From positions 1 to 61,588 of the forward strand of contig DWZE01000136.1 of assembly GCA_019118325.1 (NCBI GenBank): a stretch of 61,588 bases of DNA, in the 5' to 3' direction. Made by a program: the position numbers and the translations under genes. Origin of the DNA: Candidatus Bacteroides intestinavium (lineage in GTDB: Bacteria > Bacteroidota > Bacteroidia > Bacteroidales > Bacteroidaceae). Below, piece after piece: positions 26,099-33,910 of this stretch. A model generated the notes under the pieces. The model was not told the DNA's origin. It saw nothing but the letters and a program-made list of their open reading frames with translations, and searched no databases. Positions within the stretch are counted from its first letter, which is position 1. Every line of letters begins with the position of its first letter.

Positions 26099-27457
26099 TT
26101 ATAAGGTGGGATAGAGGCGGTAGAATTCCACCACTGCCTCGATACCTTTTCGCAGGATGTCCAGCGGCATGTTCTCGTTGGGCGAGTGGATGGCGTTGCT
26201 CTCCAGTCCGAATCCCATCAGTACGGTCTTGATGCCCAGTACCTGTTCGAAAGTGGCAATGATGGGGATGCTTCCACCCCGTCGTACGGCCAGGGGCTTT
26301 TTGCCGAATGCTTTCTCGAAGCCCTTCTCGGCGGCCCGGTAGGCGGGCAGGGAGATGGGGCAGACGTAGCCTTGTCCGCCGTGCAGGGGTGTCACCTTCA
26401 CTTGCACCGTGTCCGGCGCAAGGGCCTGCACGTAGTCGGCCATCATCTGCGAAATCTTCTCATGGTCCTGGTGCGGCACCAACCGGCAGGACACCTTGGC
26501 ATAAGCCTTGGAGGGCAGCACCGTTTTGGCGCCTTCGCCCGTATAGCCTCCCCAGATGCCGCATACGTCAAATGACGGGCGGCAGCTGTTGCGCTCCAGG
26601 GTACTGTATCCCTTCTCGCCGGTCAAGGCCTTCACGCCGATAGCCTGCTTGTATTTCTCTTCGTCAAAAGGAATGCTGGCTATCATGGCGCGTTCCTCTG
26701 GCGATACTTCCTCTACGTCGTCATAGAATCCGGGCACGGTGATGCGTCCGTCCTCGTCTGTCAGTCGGGCAATCAGCTGGCAGAGCACGTTGATGGGGTT
26801 GGCCACGGCGCCGCCGAAGTGTCCGGAATGCAGGTCGCGGTTGGGGCCGGTCACCTCAATCTCCCAGTAGGCCAGTCCGCGCAGGCCGGTGGTCAGCGAG
26901 GGCAGGTCGGCTCCCAGCATACTGGTGTCGGACACGAGGATGATGTCTGCCTTCAGCAGTTCCTTGTGTTCCCGGCAGAAAGCCTCCAGGCTGGGCGAGC
27001 CAATTTCTTCCTCGCCCTCGAAAATGAATTTTACGTTGACTTTCAGTTCCCCGCTCCTCACCAGATATTCGAAGGCCTTGGCCTGGATGAAAGACTGTCC
27101 CTTGTCGTCATCGGCTCCGCGTGCCCAGATACGTCCGTCGCGCACTTCGGGTTCAAAAGGAGCGCTCTGCCAGAGTTCCAGCGGTTCGGCGGGCATCACG
27201 TCGTAGTGGGCGTACACCAGCACGGTCTTTGCCTGAGGGTCAACGGTCTTTTGGGCGAACACCACGGGGTTGCCGGCCGAGGGCATCACGTGTGCCTCGT
27301 CCGCTCCCGCTTCCAGCAGGAGTTGGCGCCAGCGTTGGGCGCAGGCCAGCATGTCGTCTTTGTGTTCGGGCTGGGCACTGATGCTGGGGATGCGGATGAG
27401 GCTGAACAGTTCGTCCAGCATCCGCGTCTCGTTGTCTTGGATATAGTCTTTAATCAT
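26099..27457 (-). CDS. M20-family dipeptidase
   Basis: The 452-residue zinc-dependent peptidase belongs to the carnosinase/CPG2-like M20 group. Metal ligands are seen in VYAHYDVMPAEP (His-x-Asp), WARGADDDKGQS (bridging Asp), FEGEEEIGSPSL (catalytic and metal Glu), VSDTSML and the C-terminal SNAIHSPNENM. The dimerisation domain (about 190-360) is present. It likely hydrolyses cytosolic dipeptides; no signal peptide is seen. A short repeat-rich gap separates it from upstream aroC. Confidence 0.92.
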   Translation of the reverse strand: MIKDYIQDNETRMLDELFSLIRIPSISAQPEHKDDMLACAQRWRQLLLEAGADEAHVMPSAGNPVVFAQKTVDPQAKTVLVYAHYDVMPAEPLELWQSAPFEPEVRDGRIWARGADDDKGQSFIQAKAFEYLVRSGELKVNVKFIFEGEEEIGSPSLEAFCREHKELLKADIILVSDTSMLGADLPSLTTGLRGLAYWEIEVTGPNRDLHSGHFGGAVANPINVLCQLIARLTDEDGRITVPGFYDDVEEVSPEERAMIASIPFDEEKYKQAIGVKALTGEKGYSTLERNSCRPSFDVCGIWGGYTGEGAKTVLPSKAYAKVSCRLVPHQDHEKISQMMADYVQALAPDTVQVKVTPLHGGQGYVCPISLPAYRAAEKGFEKAFGKKPLAVRRGGSIPIIATFEQVLGIKTVLMGFGLESNAIHSPNENMPLDILRKGIEAVVEFYRLYPTL

Positions 27458-27496
27458 GATTAATGAAGGATAAGGAGTGAGGAATGAAGGATTGGG

Positions 27497-27592
27497 AATG
27501 AAGAATGAAGGATTGGGAATGAAGAACTTTGTGCTGTTCTCCGGGGAACATTCTTCATCTCTCCGCGAAGCGGATATCCTTCATTCTTCATT
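27497..27592. repeat. GAATGAAGGAT inverted repeat
   Basis: The perfect 17-bp arms AATGAAGAATGAAGGAT (27497-27513) and ATCCTTCATTCTTCATT (27576-27592) are preceded by tandem words GAATGAAGGATTGG. The same word family frames the larger element at 42234-42384. Confidence 0.75.
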
Positions 27593-27596
27593 GAAT

Positions 27597-28673
27597 TCAC
27601 AGTTGTGTCATGCGGTCTATCAGGTAGAAGTCCAGTATCGTCATGGCCGCCATGGCCTCCACGATGGGCACGGCGCGTGGCAGGACGCATGGGTCGTGGC
27701 GTCCGCGGGCTTTCAGCGTGGTGTCCAGTCCGTCGATGTTGACGGTGTGCTGCTCCATCAGCACGGTGGCTACAGGCTTGAAGGCCACGCGGAAGTAGAT
27801 GTCCTCGCCGTTGCTGATGCCTCCCTGGATGCCGCCGGAGTGGTTGGTGCGCGTCTCGATGCGGCCGCTGTTGTTGTAGAAAACGTCGTTCTGTTCCGAA
27901 CCTTTCATCTTCAGTCCGCGGAATCCCTCGCCATATTCGAAAGCCTTGGCCGCGTTGATGCTCAGCACGCCCGAGGCCAGGGCCGATTGCAGCTTGCCGA
28001 AGACGGGCTGTCCCAAGCCTATGGGGCAACCTTGGATGACGCAGGTCACCACGCCGCCTATCGTGTCGCCCTCTTCCTTTATCTTATATATATAGTCCTC
28101 CATTTCCTTGGCTTTCGCCGGATCCGGGCAGCGCACGGGGTTGGTCTCGATGAGGTCCAGGTCGTAGGCCGTGTAGTTCTCTTCCAGGCGGATGGGGCCG
28201 ACCTGCGAGGTGTAGGCCTGGATGCTGATGCCCAGTTGGCGCAGGGCGATTTTGGCCAAGGCGCCTCCGACGACGCGCGCGATGGTTTCGCGGGCCGACG
28301 AACGTCCGCCTCCCCGGTAGTCGCGGATGCCGTATTTCAGTTTGTAGGTATAGTCGGCGTGCGAGGGGCGGTAAGTGCTTTGCATTTCGCTGTAGTCACT
28401 GGAGTGCTGGTTTTTGTTCCACACCAGGAAACCGATGGGGCTGCCTGTCGATTTCCCCTCGAAGATGCCGGAGAGGAATTCCACCTTGTCGTCTTCCGAG
28501 CGCGAGGTGGTGATGCGTGACTGTCCCGGGCGCCGGCGGTTCAGTTCGGCCTGCACAAAGTCCATGTCGATGGTGACACCGGAGGGAAATCCATCTATTA
28601 CGCCTCCGATGGCCTTGCCGTGCGATTCCCCAAAGGTGGTAAGGCGGAGGATGTTTCCGAATGAGTTAAACAT
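27597..28673 (-). CDS. aroC: Chorismate synthase
   Basis: The 358-residue enzyme makes chorismate from 5-enolpyruvylshikimate 3-phosphate using reduced FMN, the last shared step to aromatic amino acids. Signatures: [18 protein letters not shown] near residue 16, [14 protein letters not shown], the [17 protein letters not shown] motif (about 125-141), and [12 protein letters not shown] near residue 265. Length is normal for the family. It stands alone between repeats, upstream of the M20 dipeptidase gene on the same strand. Confidence 0.96.
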   Translation of the reverse strand: MFNSFGNILRLTTFGESHGKAIGGVIDGFPSGVTIDMDFVQAELNRRRPGQSRITTSRSEDDKVEFLSGIFEGKSTGSPIGFLVWNKNQHSSDYSEMQSTYRPSHADYTYKLKYGIRDYRGGGRSSARETIARVVGGALAKIALRQLGISIQAYTSQVGPIRLEENYTAYDLDLIETNPVRCPDPAKAKEMEDYIYKIKEEGDTIGGVVTCVIQGCPIGLGQPVFGKLQSALASGVLSINAAKAFEYGEGFRGLKMKGSEQNDVFYNNSGRIETRTNHSGGIQGGISNGEDIYFRVAFKPVATVLMEQHTVNIDGLDTTLKARGRHDPCVLPRAVPIVEAMAAMTILDFYLIDRMTQL

Positions 28674-28833
28674 ACTTCAGTTGCTTTAAAGGTTAATAAT
28701 CAGGTTGATACGGCACTTTCCCATGCGAAAGCGACTTTGTTTCTTTCAAAGTTAAGCATTTCTTTTGGAAAACGTGCATGAAATTTCTCTTTTTTTTCAT
28801 TTCTCTTGCCGCTTTTCTTCCTTTGTACCCTGT

Positions 28834-28921
28834 GATATCTTCGCCCGTGTCCCGTGATATCTTCGTCCGCGCCCCGCGATATCTGTGTCTGTGCACGGCG
28901 ATGTCCTTGCCTGTGTCCGGG
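28834..28921 (+). repeat. 22-nt tandem repeat array A (4 units)
   Basis: Cores GATATC at 28834, 28856, 28878 and GATGTC at 28900 are spaced exactly 22 nt. The remainder of each unit follows a pattern like TTCGCCCGTG plus CCCGY. Two related arrays are at 43902-43999 and 59409-59476. A period of 22 is not a multiple of three, so this is not a protein repeat. Confidence 0.88.
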
Positions 28922-29024
28922 GAAGCGGCTAAGTACATTCTTTCACCTTTTCTTTTGCTCCTTTTCTCTCTTGGGATTTTAAGGGAGCATCTTAAAAAAA
29001 GGACATCTATTTTGTGTAAAAGAC

Positions 29025-29055
29025 TTGCCAAGTTGCTATAAAAAGCGTTACTTTG
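29025..29055 (+). promoter_or_regulatory. Putative promoter of the lipoprotein gene at 29133
   Basis: TTG (29025-29027), 20 nt, TTACTTTG (29048-29055), one mismatch to TAnnTTTG. Confidence 0.5.
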
Positions 29056-29132
29056 CACGCTGAAATTAAAAAAAGAAAACCCAACGGCCCGTTGACGGGT
29101 CATTTATTAACTAAACAAATGTTTAAGAAAGT

Positions 29133-30533
29133 ATGAAGAAAAATTGGTTTTACTTATTTGCGCTGATTTGTTCGGTGGCGCTGTTTACGGCTTGTAGCGA
29201 TGATGAGGATACAAGTTGGATGGAGTATCAGGATCCGACGGAGTATACTGAGTCCATGCAGACGGTAACGGTTGATGGGAATGTCCAGAGTAATGCGATT
29301 GTAACTTTTGCAGCTACTTCAGCTAATACAGGTACGGTTACATTTGATAATTTGCTGGGTGAGTCTAATTTGTTGATTGATGTAAATTTGCTTAAGACGG
29401 ATACGGGTTATGATTTTTCCGGTGCAAAGGATTTGAAAGAAGGCTATACGGTGAATGTGGCCGGTTCTGTAACCTCTGAAACTATTACGGTTACGGTGAC
29501 TACCACTGGATATGCTACTATTGATGGTAGTTATTATATGTCTAGCGGTAATTTGTCGTTGACCTTGAACGGGGTAGCCGTAGATGCCGCTTCTTCTACA
29601 GCAAGTGTTTCCGTTGCTACTGTTTCTGATTCGCAGGTTACAATATCTTTGTCCGGCGTATTGCCTGCTGTTTATGATGCTGAGCAAAGCGGTTTGTATT
29701 TTACAATGGAAAATCTGACTTTGGCTCAAGAAGAAGGTACGGAAGTTTATAACATTAGCGGTACAGCCACCTATGGTGCTGCTACTTATACTGTCAGCGG
29801 TTCTGTTTCGGCAGATAATGTGCTGTCATTGAGTGTGGATACTAATATTGATTCGCCGGTAGTGGGTGAATGGGCTGTCCGGATGGGTGACCAGGGTGCT
29901 GTGGTGATAGCTGAAGTCAACACGCCGGGTCAAAGCATTACATTGCCGGATAGCATATATAATTATGTGCCGGCCGAAATGCGTCCGTTTTTGTCTCAGA
30001 CGATGACCGATGCGCAGATTATGAATGTAGCTCAGATGTTCTTGGGACAATATGTTCCATATTTGAAATCTCTTAACTTCAAGGCTACGGGTGATATTGA
30101 CATCGTATATGTTGATATGGCTAATCCGACAGTAGAACAGACTTTGAGTGGCCTGCTCAGTTATGTGGTATTGGATGATCAGATTTTGCTGGCTCCTAAT
30201 ATCAATGCTTTGTTGGGCATGTTTATGTCCACTTCTAATACGAAGGCTATTGATTTCGATCCTTCCGGCTTGTTGGTGGGTGCTCCTATTCCTCTCTTCT
30301 TTGAAGGTAATGGCAGTTCTCTTTCTTTCTGGGTGGACGAGACGGTTGTAGGTCCGTTAGCTTCGTTCGTTGACGGATTGATGCCTCTTATCAGCATGAT
30401 GTTGCCTTCTATGGGTGTTGATGTTGATCCTGTTGTGTTGAAGATGGTGGGTGACATTATTACTTATGTGAATGTTACATTGGCTGAACAAAATATTGGC
30501 CTGAAATTAGGTCTGCAGATGGTCAATAATTAA
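29133..30533 (+). CDS. Large surface lipoprotein, DUF4925-like
   Basis: The 466-residue product has a lipoprotein signal (MKKNWFYLFALICSVALFTAC, Cys21) followed by SDDED, an acidic stretch typical of surface export in Bacteroides. Residues about 40-240 are Thr/Ser/Val-rich beta repeats (two similar TVTVDG / GSYYMSSGNLSLTLNG units). Residues about 245-466 form a second domain with hydrophobic helices (MLPSMGVDVDPVVLKMVGDI). It resembles the Bacteroides DUF4925 group; function is unknown. The gene is visibly more AT-rich than its neighbours, possibly acquired. It has its own promoter and terminator. Confidence 0.75.
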   Translation: MKKNWFYLFALICSVALFTACSDDEDTSWMEYQDPTEYTESMQTVTVDGNVQSNAIVTFAATSANTGTVTFDNLLGESNLLIDVNLLKTDTGYDFSGAKDLKEGYTVNVAGSVTSETITVTVTTTGYATIDGSYYMSSGNLSLTLNGVAVDAASSTASVSVATVSDSQVTISLSGVLPAVYDAEQSGLYFTMENLTLAQEEGTEVYNISGTATYGAATYTVSGSVSADNVLSLSVDTNIDSPVVGEWAVRMGDQGAVVIAEVNTPGQSITLPDSIYNYVPAEMRPFLSQTMTDAQIMNVAQMFLGQYVPYLKSLNFKATGDIDIVYVDMANPTVEQTLSGLLSYVVLDDQILLAPNINALLGMFMSTSNTKAIDFDPSGLLVGAPIPLFFEGNGSSLSFWVDETVVGPLASFVDGLMPLISMMLPSMGVDVDPVVLKMVGDIITYVNVTLAEQNIGLKLGLQMVNN

Positions 30534-30562
30534 TTCAGCCGTTTCTTACGGTCTTAGAATGG

Positions 30563-30595
30563 AGCGCTTCGCGGTTTTTCTGCGAAGCGCTTTTT
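30563..30595 (+). terminator. Rho-independent terminator
   Basis: A perfect 10-bp stem, AGCGCTTCGC / GCGAAGCGCT, with a 9-nt loop and a T-run. Confidence 0.88.
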
Positions 30596-30640
30596 CGTTT
30601 TCTCTTTTATGGATAGTGGGAAGATTGTCCCAGGAAAAGT

Positions 30641-30749
30641 TACCTAACAGCAGATAGCCAAGATTTGATTGGCGGATTAGAACGTGCCGTTGATTATTGG
30701 CTCTCACCCGATGGGGTGAGGATGCTGCGGATAAAGATGAATCTTTGTG
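30641..30749 (+). pseudogene. Possible remnant of a HEPN toxin gene
   Basis: One frame reads DYWLSPDGVRML at about 30692-30727, close to DYLLSPEGMKNL of the intact HEPN protein encoded at 31107-31487. The DNA is about 75% identical over 36 nt. It is followed directly by the 53-bp segment that also follows the intact HEPN gene. This fits a decayed upstream duplicate of the toxin-antitoxin module, but the homology is short. Confidence 0.35.
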
Positions 30750-30802
30750 AAATAAAATTCCTCCTAACCGTTTGCAACTTATGAAATAATCACTATTTTT
30801 GC
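30750..30802 (+). repeat. 53-bp direct repeat, copy A (promoter-bearing)
   Basis: It matches 31518-31570 at 44 of 53 positions, starting AAATAAAATTCCTCCTAA and ending TATTTTTGC. It contains the promoter of the MNT-HEPN pair. Confidence 0.85.
30771..30801 (+). promoter_or_regulatory. Promoter of the MNT-HEPN module
   Basis: TTTG (30771-30774), 19 nt, TATTTTTG (30794-30801). The start codon follows 22 nt later. Confidence 0.75.
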
Positions 30803-30823
30803 GGTAAATACCAACTTAGGGAT

Positions 30824-31123
30824 ATGATGACCCGCAACCAATGTATAAGCCTGTTACGCTCCTGTGCAGATGTCCTGCGCCAGCGCTTTGGCATCCGATC
30901 GCTTTGCCTGTTTGGTTCCATGGCTCGGAATGAACAGCGTGAAGAGAGCGATGTGGATGTCTGCGTGGAGATGCCGCCTAAACTATTCCTGCTGGTAGAA
31001 CTCGGCATGTATCTGGAAGAGTTGCTAGGTTGTCACGTGGATGTGGTGCGCAGGCATCGCAATATGAATGAACTTCTTCGGAAAGAAATAGAAAAGGACG
31101 GTATCTATGTCATACAAGCATAA
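30824..31123 (+). CDS. MNT-type nucleotidyltransferase antitoxin (MntA-like)
   Basis: The 99-residue minimal nucleotidyltransferase has the catalytic signature Gly31-Ser32 ... Asp43-x-Asp45 (FGSMARNEQREESDVDVCVE). In MNT-HEPN (MntA-HepT) systems the antitoxin transfers AMP to a tyrosine of the HEPN RNase and switches it off. The gene overlaps the HEPN gene by 17 bp, so translation is coupled. ATG 30824 is used; ATG 30827 is equivalent. A near-perfect promoter lies immediately upstream within a duplicated 53-bp segment. Confidence 0.88.
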   Translation: MMTRNQCISLLRSCADVLRQRFGIRSLCLFGSMARNEQREESDVDVCVEMPPKLFLLVELGMYLEELLGCHVDVVRRHRNMNELLRKEIEKDGIYVIQA

Positions 31124-31487
31124 GGAACGAGTGTTGCAATCGCTACGTCAAATAGAAAATTCCATCCTGCTGCTTCAAGAATGGAATGCCGGGCTAAAAA
31201 GTGCAGATGATTATCTACTCTCACCCGAAGGGATGAAAAATCTGGCCGCCAGTTGTATGCTTGTCGAGGCTATTGGAGAAGCTTATAAGAAGATAGACGT
31301 GATGACAGACGGTGCATTACTGCCTCTATTTCCCTCTGTCCCATGGAAGGCTGTGAAAGGAATCCGGGATCATATTGCGCATGGTTATTTTGAAATAGAT
31401 GCAGATGTCATATACGAAACCGTCAAGAACGATTTAGGTCCCTTGCTGGATGCTACCCGCTTTTTCTTGGAAGAAGTGGCAAAATGA
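31107..31487 (+). CDS. HEPN-domain RNase toxin (HepT-like, DUF86)
   Basis: The 126-residue all-helical protein has the HEPN RNase motif RX4HXY as Arg87-DHIA-His92-Gly-Tyr94 (RDHIAHGY). The tyrosine is the usual AMPylation site for the partner MNT protein. The upstream helix segment NLAASCMLVEAIGEAYK is typical of the DUF86 subgroup. All key residues are present, so the toxin should be active when free. Such modules act in stress response, plasmid maintenance or phage defence; the role here is not known. It is followed by a 53-bp promoter segment that drives the Rel/Spo gene. Confidence 0.88.
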   Translation: MSYKHKERVLQSLRQIENSILLLQEWNAGLKSADDYLLSPEGMKNLAASCMLVEAIGEAYKKIDVMTDGALLPLFPSVPWKAVKGIRDHIAHGYFEIDADVIYETVKNDLGPLLDATRFFLEEVAK

Positions 31488-31517
31488 AGAATAACTGTAG
31501 ACAAAGGCGTTCTCCGT

Positions 31518-31570
31518 AAATAAAATTCCTCCTAATCGCTTGTTCCTTATAAAATAATGCTTATTTTTGC
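31518..31570 (+). repeat. 53-bp direct repeat, copy B
   Basis: Second copy of the segment at 30750-30802 (44/53 identical). It lies immediately upstream of the (p)ppGpp synthetase/hydrolase gene and contains its promoter. Confidence 0.85.
31539..31569 (+). promoter_or_regulatory. Promoter of the Rel/Spo gene
   Basis: CTTG (31539-31542), 19 nt, TATTTTTG (31562-31569). Confidence 0.65.
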
Positions 31571-31606
31571 AAAACACTCCGTTTGATATGGGATAAAGCG
31601 GAGCGA

Positions 31607-33886
31607 ATGGATATAAAGCTTACAACTATGGAAGAGCATTTGAGTCTGAAAGAAAAGGAACAGGCCGAGGAAGTCATGATACAACAGGCGTTTCAAGAGT
31701 TGCTGAACGACTATCTGGCCACCAAGCACCGCAAGCGCGTGGAGATCATCACCAAGGCATTCAACTTTGCCAACCATGCCCATAAGGGCATCAAACGGCG
31801 ATCGGGCGAGCCATACATCCTGCACCCCATTGCCGTAGCCAAGATTGTGTGCAACGAAATCGGACTGGGCTCCACTTCCATCTGCGCCGCCCTGCTGCAC
31901 GACGTGGTAGAGGACACAGACTATACCGTGGAAGACATCGAGAACATCTTCGGACACAAAATTGCCCAGATTGTGGACGGGCTGACCAAAATCTCCGGCG
32001 GCATCTTCGGCGACCGTGCCTCCGCGCAGGCCGAGAACTTCAAGAAGCTGCTGCTGACCATGAGTGACGACATCCGCGTCATCCTTATCAAGATTGCCGA
32101 CCGCCTGCACAACATGCGTACGCTGGGCTCCATGCTCCCCAACAAACAATATAAAATCGCGGGCGAGACCCTCTATATCTACGCTCCCCTGGCCAACCGC
32201 CTGGGACTGAACCGCATCAAGACCGAACTGGAAAACCTCAGCTTCAAGTATGAACATCCCGAGGAATATGCCGAGATAGAGAAGAAACTGGCTGCCACCG
32301 CTGCCGAGCGTGACAAGGTGTTCCAGGAGTTCACCGCCCCTATCCGCGCCCAACTGGACAAGATGGGGTTGCAATACCACATACTGGCCCGCGTCAAATC
32401 CATCTACTCCATCTGGAACAAGATGCAGACCAAGCACGTCCCCTTCGAGGAAATCTACGACATCCTGGCCGTGCGTATCATCTTCAAGCCTAAGAATATG
32501 GAGGAGGAGCTGAACGACTGTTTCGACATCTACGTGGCCATCTCCAAGATATACAAGCCGCACCCCGACCGCCTGCGCGACTGGGTGAGCCATCCCAAAA
32601 GCAACGGCTACCAAGCCCTGCACGTCACCCTGATGGGCAACAACGGACAGTGGATAGAGGTACAAATCCGCAGCGAGCGTATGGACGACGTGGCCGAGCA
32701 GGGATTTGCCGCCCACTGGAAATATAAAGAAGGGGGAGGCAGTGAGGACGAAGGCGAACTGGAACGCTGGCTCCGCACCATCAAGGAAATCCTGGACGAC
32801 CCGCAGCCCGATGCCATCGACTTTCTGGATACCATCAAGCTGAATCTCTTTGCTTCGGAGATATTCGTCTTTACGCCCAAGGGCGAGCTGAGGACCATGC
32901 CGCAGGACGCTACGGCACTGGATTTCGCTTTCTCCCTGCACACTGATATCGGCACACACTGCATCGGCGCCAAGGTCAATCATAAGTTGGTGCCCTTGAG
33001 CCATCGTCTGAAGAGTGGCGACCAGGTGGAAATATTGACCTCGAAGGCCCAACGCATTCAGCCGGAGTGGGAGAATTTCGTCACCACCGCCCGTGCCAAG
33101 GCCAAAATCAGTGAAATCCTGCGCCGTGAGGCCAAAGCGAATCAGCAGAAAGGTGAAGGCATGCTGAGGGAGTTCCTGCAAAAGGAGGGGATCACCTTTG
33201 ATACTTCCGCTATTGACCGTCTCACCAACCTGCACAATTTCCATACGCCGGACGAGTTGTTGGTGGCCATCGGAAGCGGCAAGCTCGTCTTGGGCGATGC
33301 GGACCGCAACCTCTTCAAGGAGAAGGCCGGGAAGAACTGGAAGAAACTGCTTTCTTTCTCCTTCGGCAAAGAAGGCAAGGAGAACAAGGAAGAGGCCCAG
33401 CCGGCGGAAGGAAAATCCGAAAAGATAGATACCAAGAAAATACTGAAACTGACCGAGGAGGCCATCTCCAAGGAATACATCATGGCCGAGTGTTGCCATC
33501 CCATCCCCGGCGATGACGTCTTGGGCTACATAGACGAACACAACCGCGTCATCATCCACAAGCGCCAGTGTCCCGTGGCTGTCAAGTTGAAGAGCAGCTA
33601 TGGCAACCGCATCATCGCCACGCAATGGGACACGCACAAGGACCTTTCGTTCCTCGTCACAATTTACGTGAGAGGCATCGACGGCGTGGGCGTACTGAAT
33701 GAAGTGACGCAGGTCATCTCCCGGCAACTCAACGTGAATATCCGCAAGCTGGTCATTGATGCCAACGACGGCATCTTCGAAGGGAAAATCCAGCTTTACG
33801 TACACGACGTGGACGATGTTCGCACCATCTGCAACAATCTGAAACAGGTGCAGCACATCAAGGAAGTGGCGCGTATCGAAGATTAG
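31607..33886 (+). CDS. Bifunctional (p)ppGpp synthetase/hydrolase (Rel/SpoT)
   Basis: The 759-residue long RelA/SpoT homologue controls the stringent response. Hydrolase domain: HAHKGIKRRSGEPYILHP and LLHDVVEDT (His98, Asp99, Glu102-Asp103) are intact, so degradation is expected. Synthetase domain: RVKSIYSIWNKM and the GYQALHVTLMG region are also intact. TGS (about 400-460, FTPKGELRTMPQDATALDFA) and ACT (C-terminal, FLVTIYVRGIDGVGVLNEVT) regulatory domains follow. ATG 31607 has GGAG nearby and follows the promoter; TTG 31583 is too close to the start of transcription. Bacteroides usually carry two such enzymes. Confidence 0.94.
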   Translation: MDIKLTTMEEHLSLKEKEQAEEVMIQQAFQELLNDYLATKHRKRVEIITKAFNFANHAHKGIKRRSGEPYILHPIAVAKIVCNEIGLGSTSICAALLHDVVEDTDYTVEDIENIFGHKIAQIVDGLTKISGGIFGDRASAQAENFKKLLLTMSDDIRVILIKIADRLHNMRTLGSMLPNKQYKIAGETLYIYAPLANRLGLNRIKTELENLSFKYEHPEEYAEIEKKLAATAAERDKVFQEFTAPIRAQLDKMGLQYHILARVKSIYSIWNKMQTKHVPFEEIYDILAVRIIFKPKNMEEELNDCFDIYVAISKIYKPHPDRLRDWVSHPKSNGYQALHVTLMGNNGQWIEVQIRSERMDDVAEQGFAAHWKYKEGGGSEDEGELERWLRTIKEILDDPQPDAIDFLDTIKLNLFASEIFVFTPKGELRTMPQDATALDFAFSLHTDIGTHCIGAKVNHKLVPLSHRLKSGDQVEILTSKAQRIQPEWENFVTTARAKAKISEILRREAKANQQKGEGMLREFLQKEGITFDTSAIDRLTNLHNFHTPDELLVAIGSGKLVLGDADRNLFKEKAGKNWKKLLSFSFGKEGKENKEEAQPAEGKSEKIDTKKILKLTEEAISKEYIMAECCHPIPGDDVLGYIDEHNRVIIHKRQCPVAVKLKSSYGNRIIATQWDTHKDLSFLVTIYVRGIDGVGVLNEVTQVISRQLNVNIRKLVIDANDGIFEGKIQLYVHDVDDVRTICNNLKQVQHIKEVARIED

Positions 33887-33910
33887 TCAACAAACATAAA
33901 ATAGAATATT

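Larger units (their letters stand above)
28674..29132. other. 459-bp gene-free region with 22-nt array A and a promoter
   Basis: No gene is supported. An 87-codon open frame at 28778-29041 runs across the tandem array and lacks a ribosome-binding site. The region holds array A (28834-28921), the promoter of the next lipoprotein gene and a roughly 65-nt leader with a CGGCCCGTTGACGGGTC hairpin-like word. Confidence 0.5.

Noticed and set aside
28834-28921. The 22-nt arrays as CRISPR arrays
   Set aside because: The units are contiguous, with no unique spacers between repeats, and no cas genes are in the window.
28778-29041. Open frame of 87 codons on the plus strand
   Set aside because: It crosses the 22-nt tandem array, has no ribosome-binding site and resembles no family; the hydrophobic start is due to AT-rich sequence.
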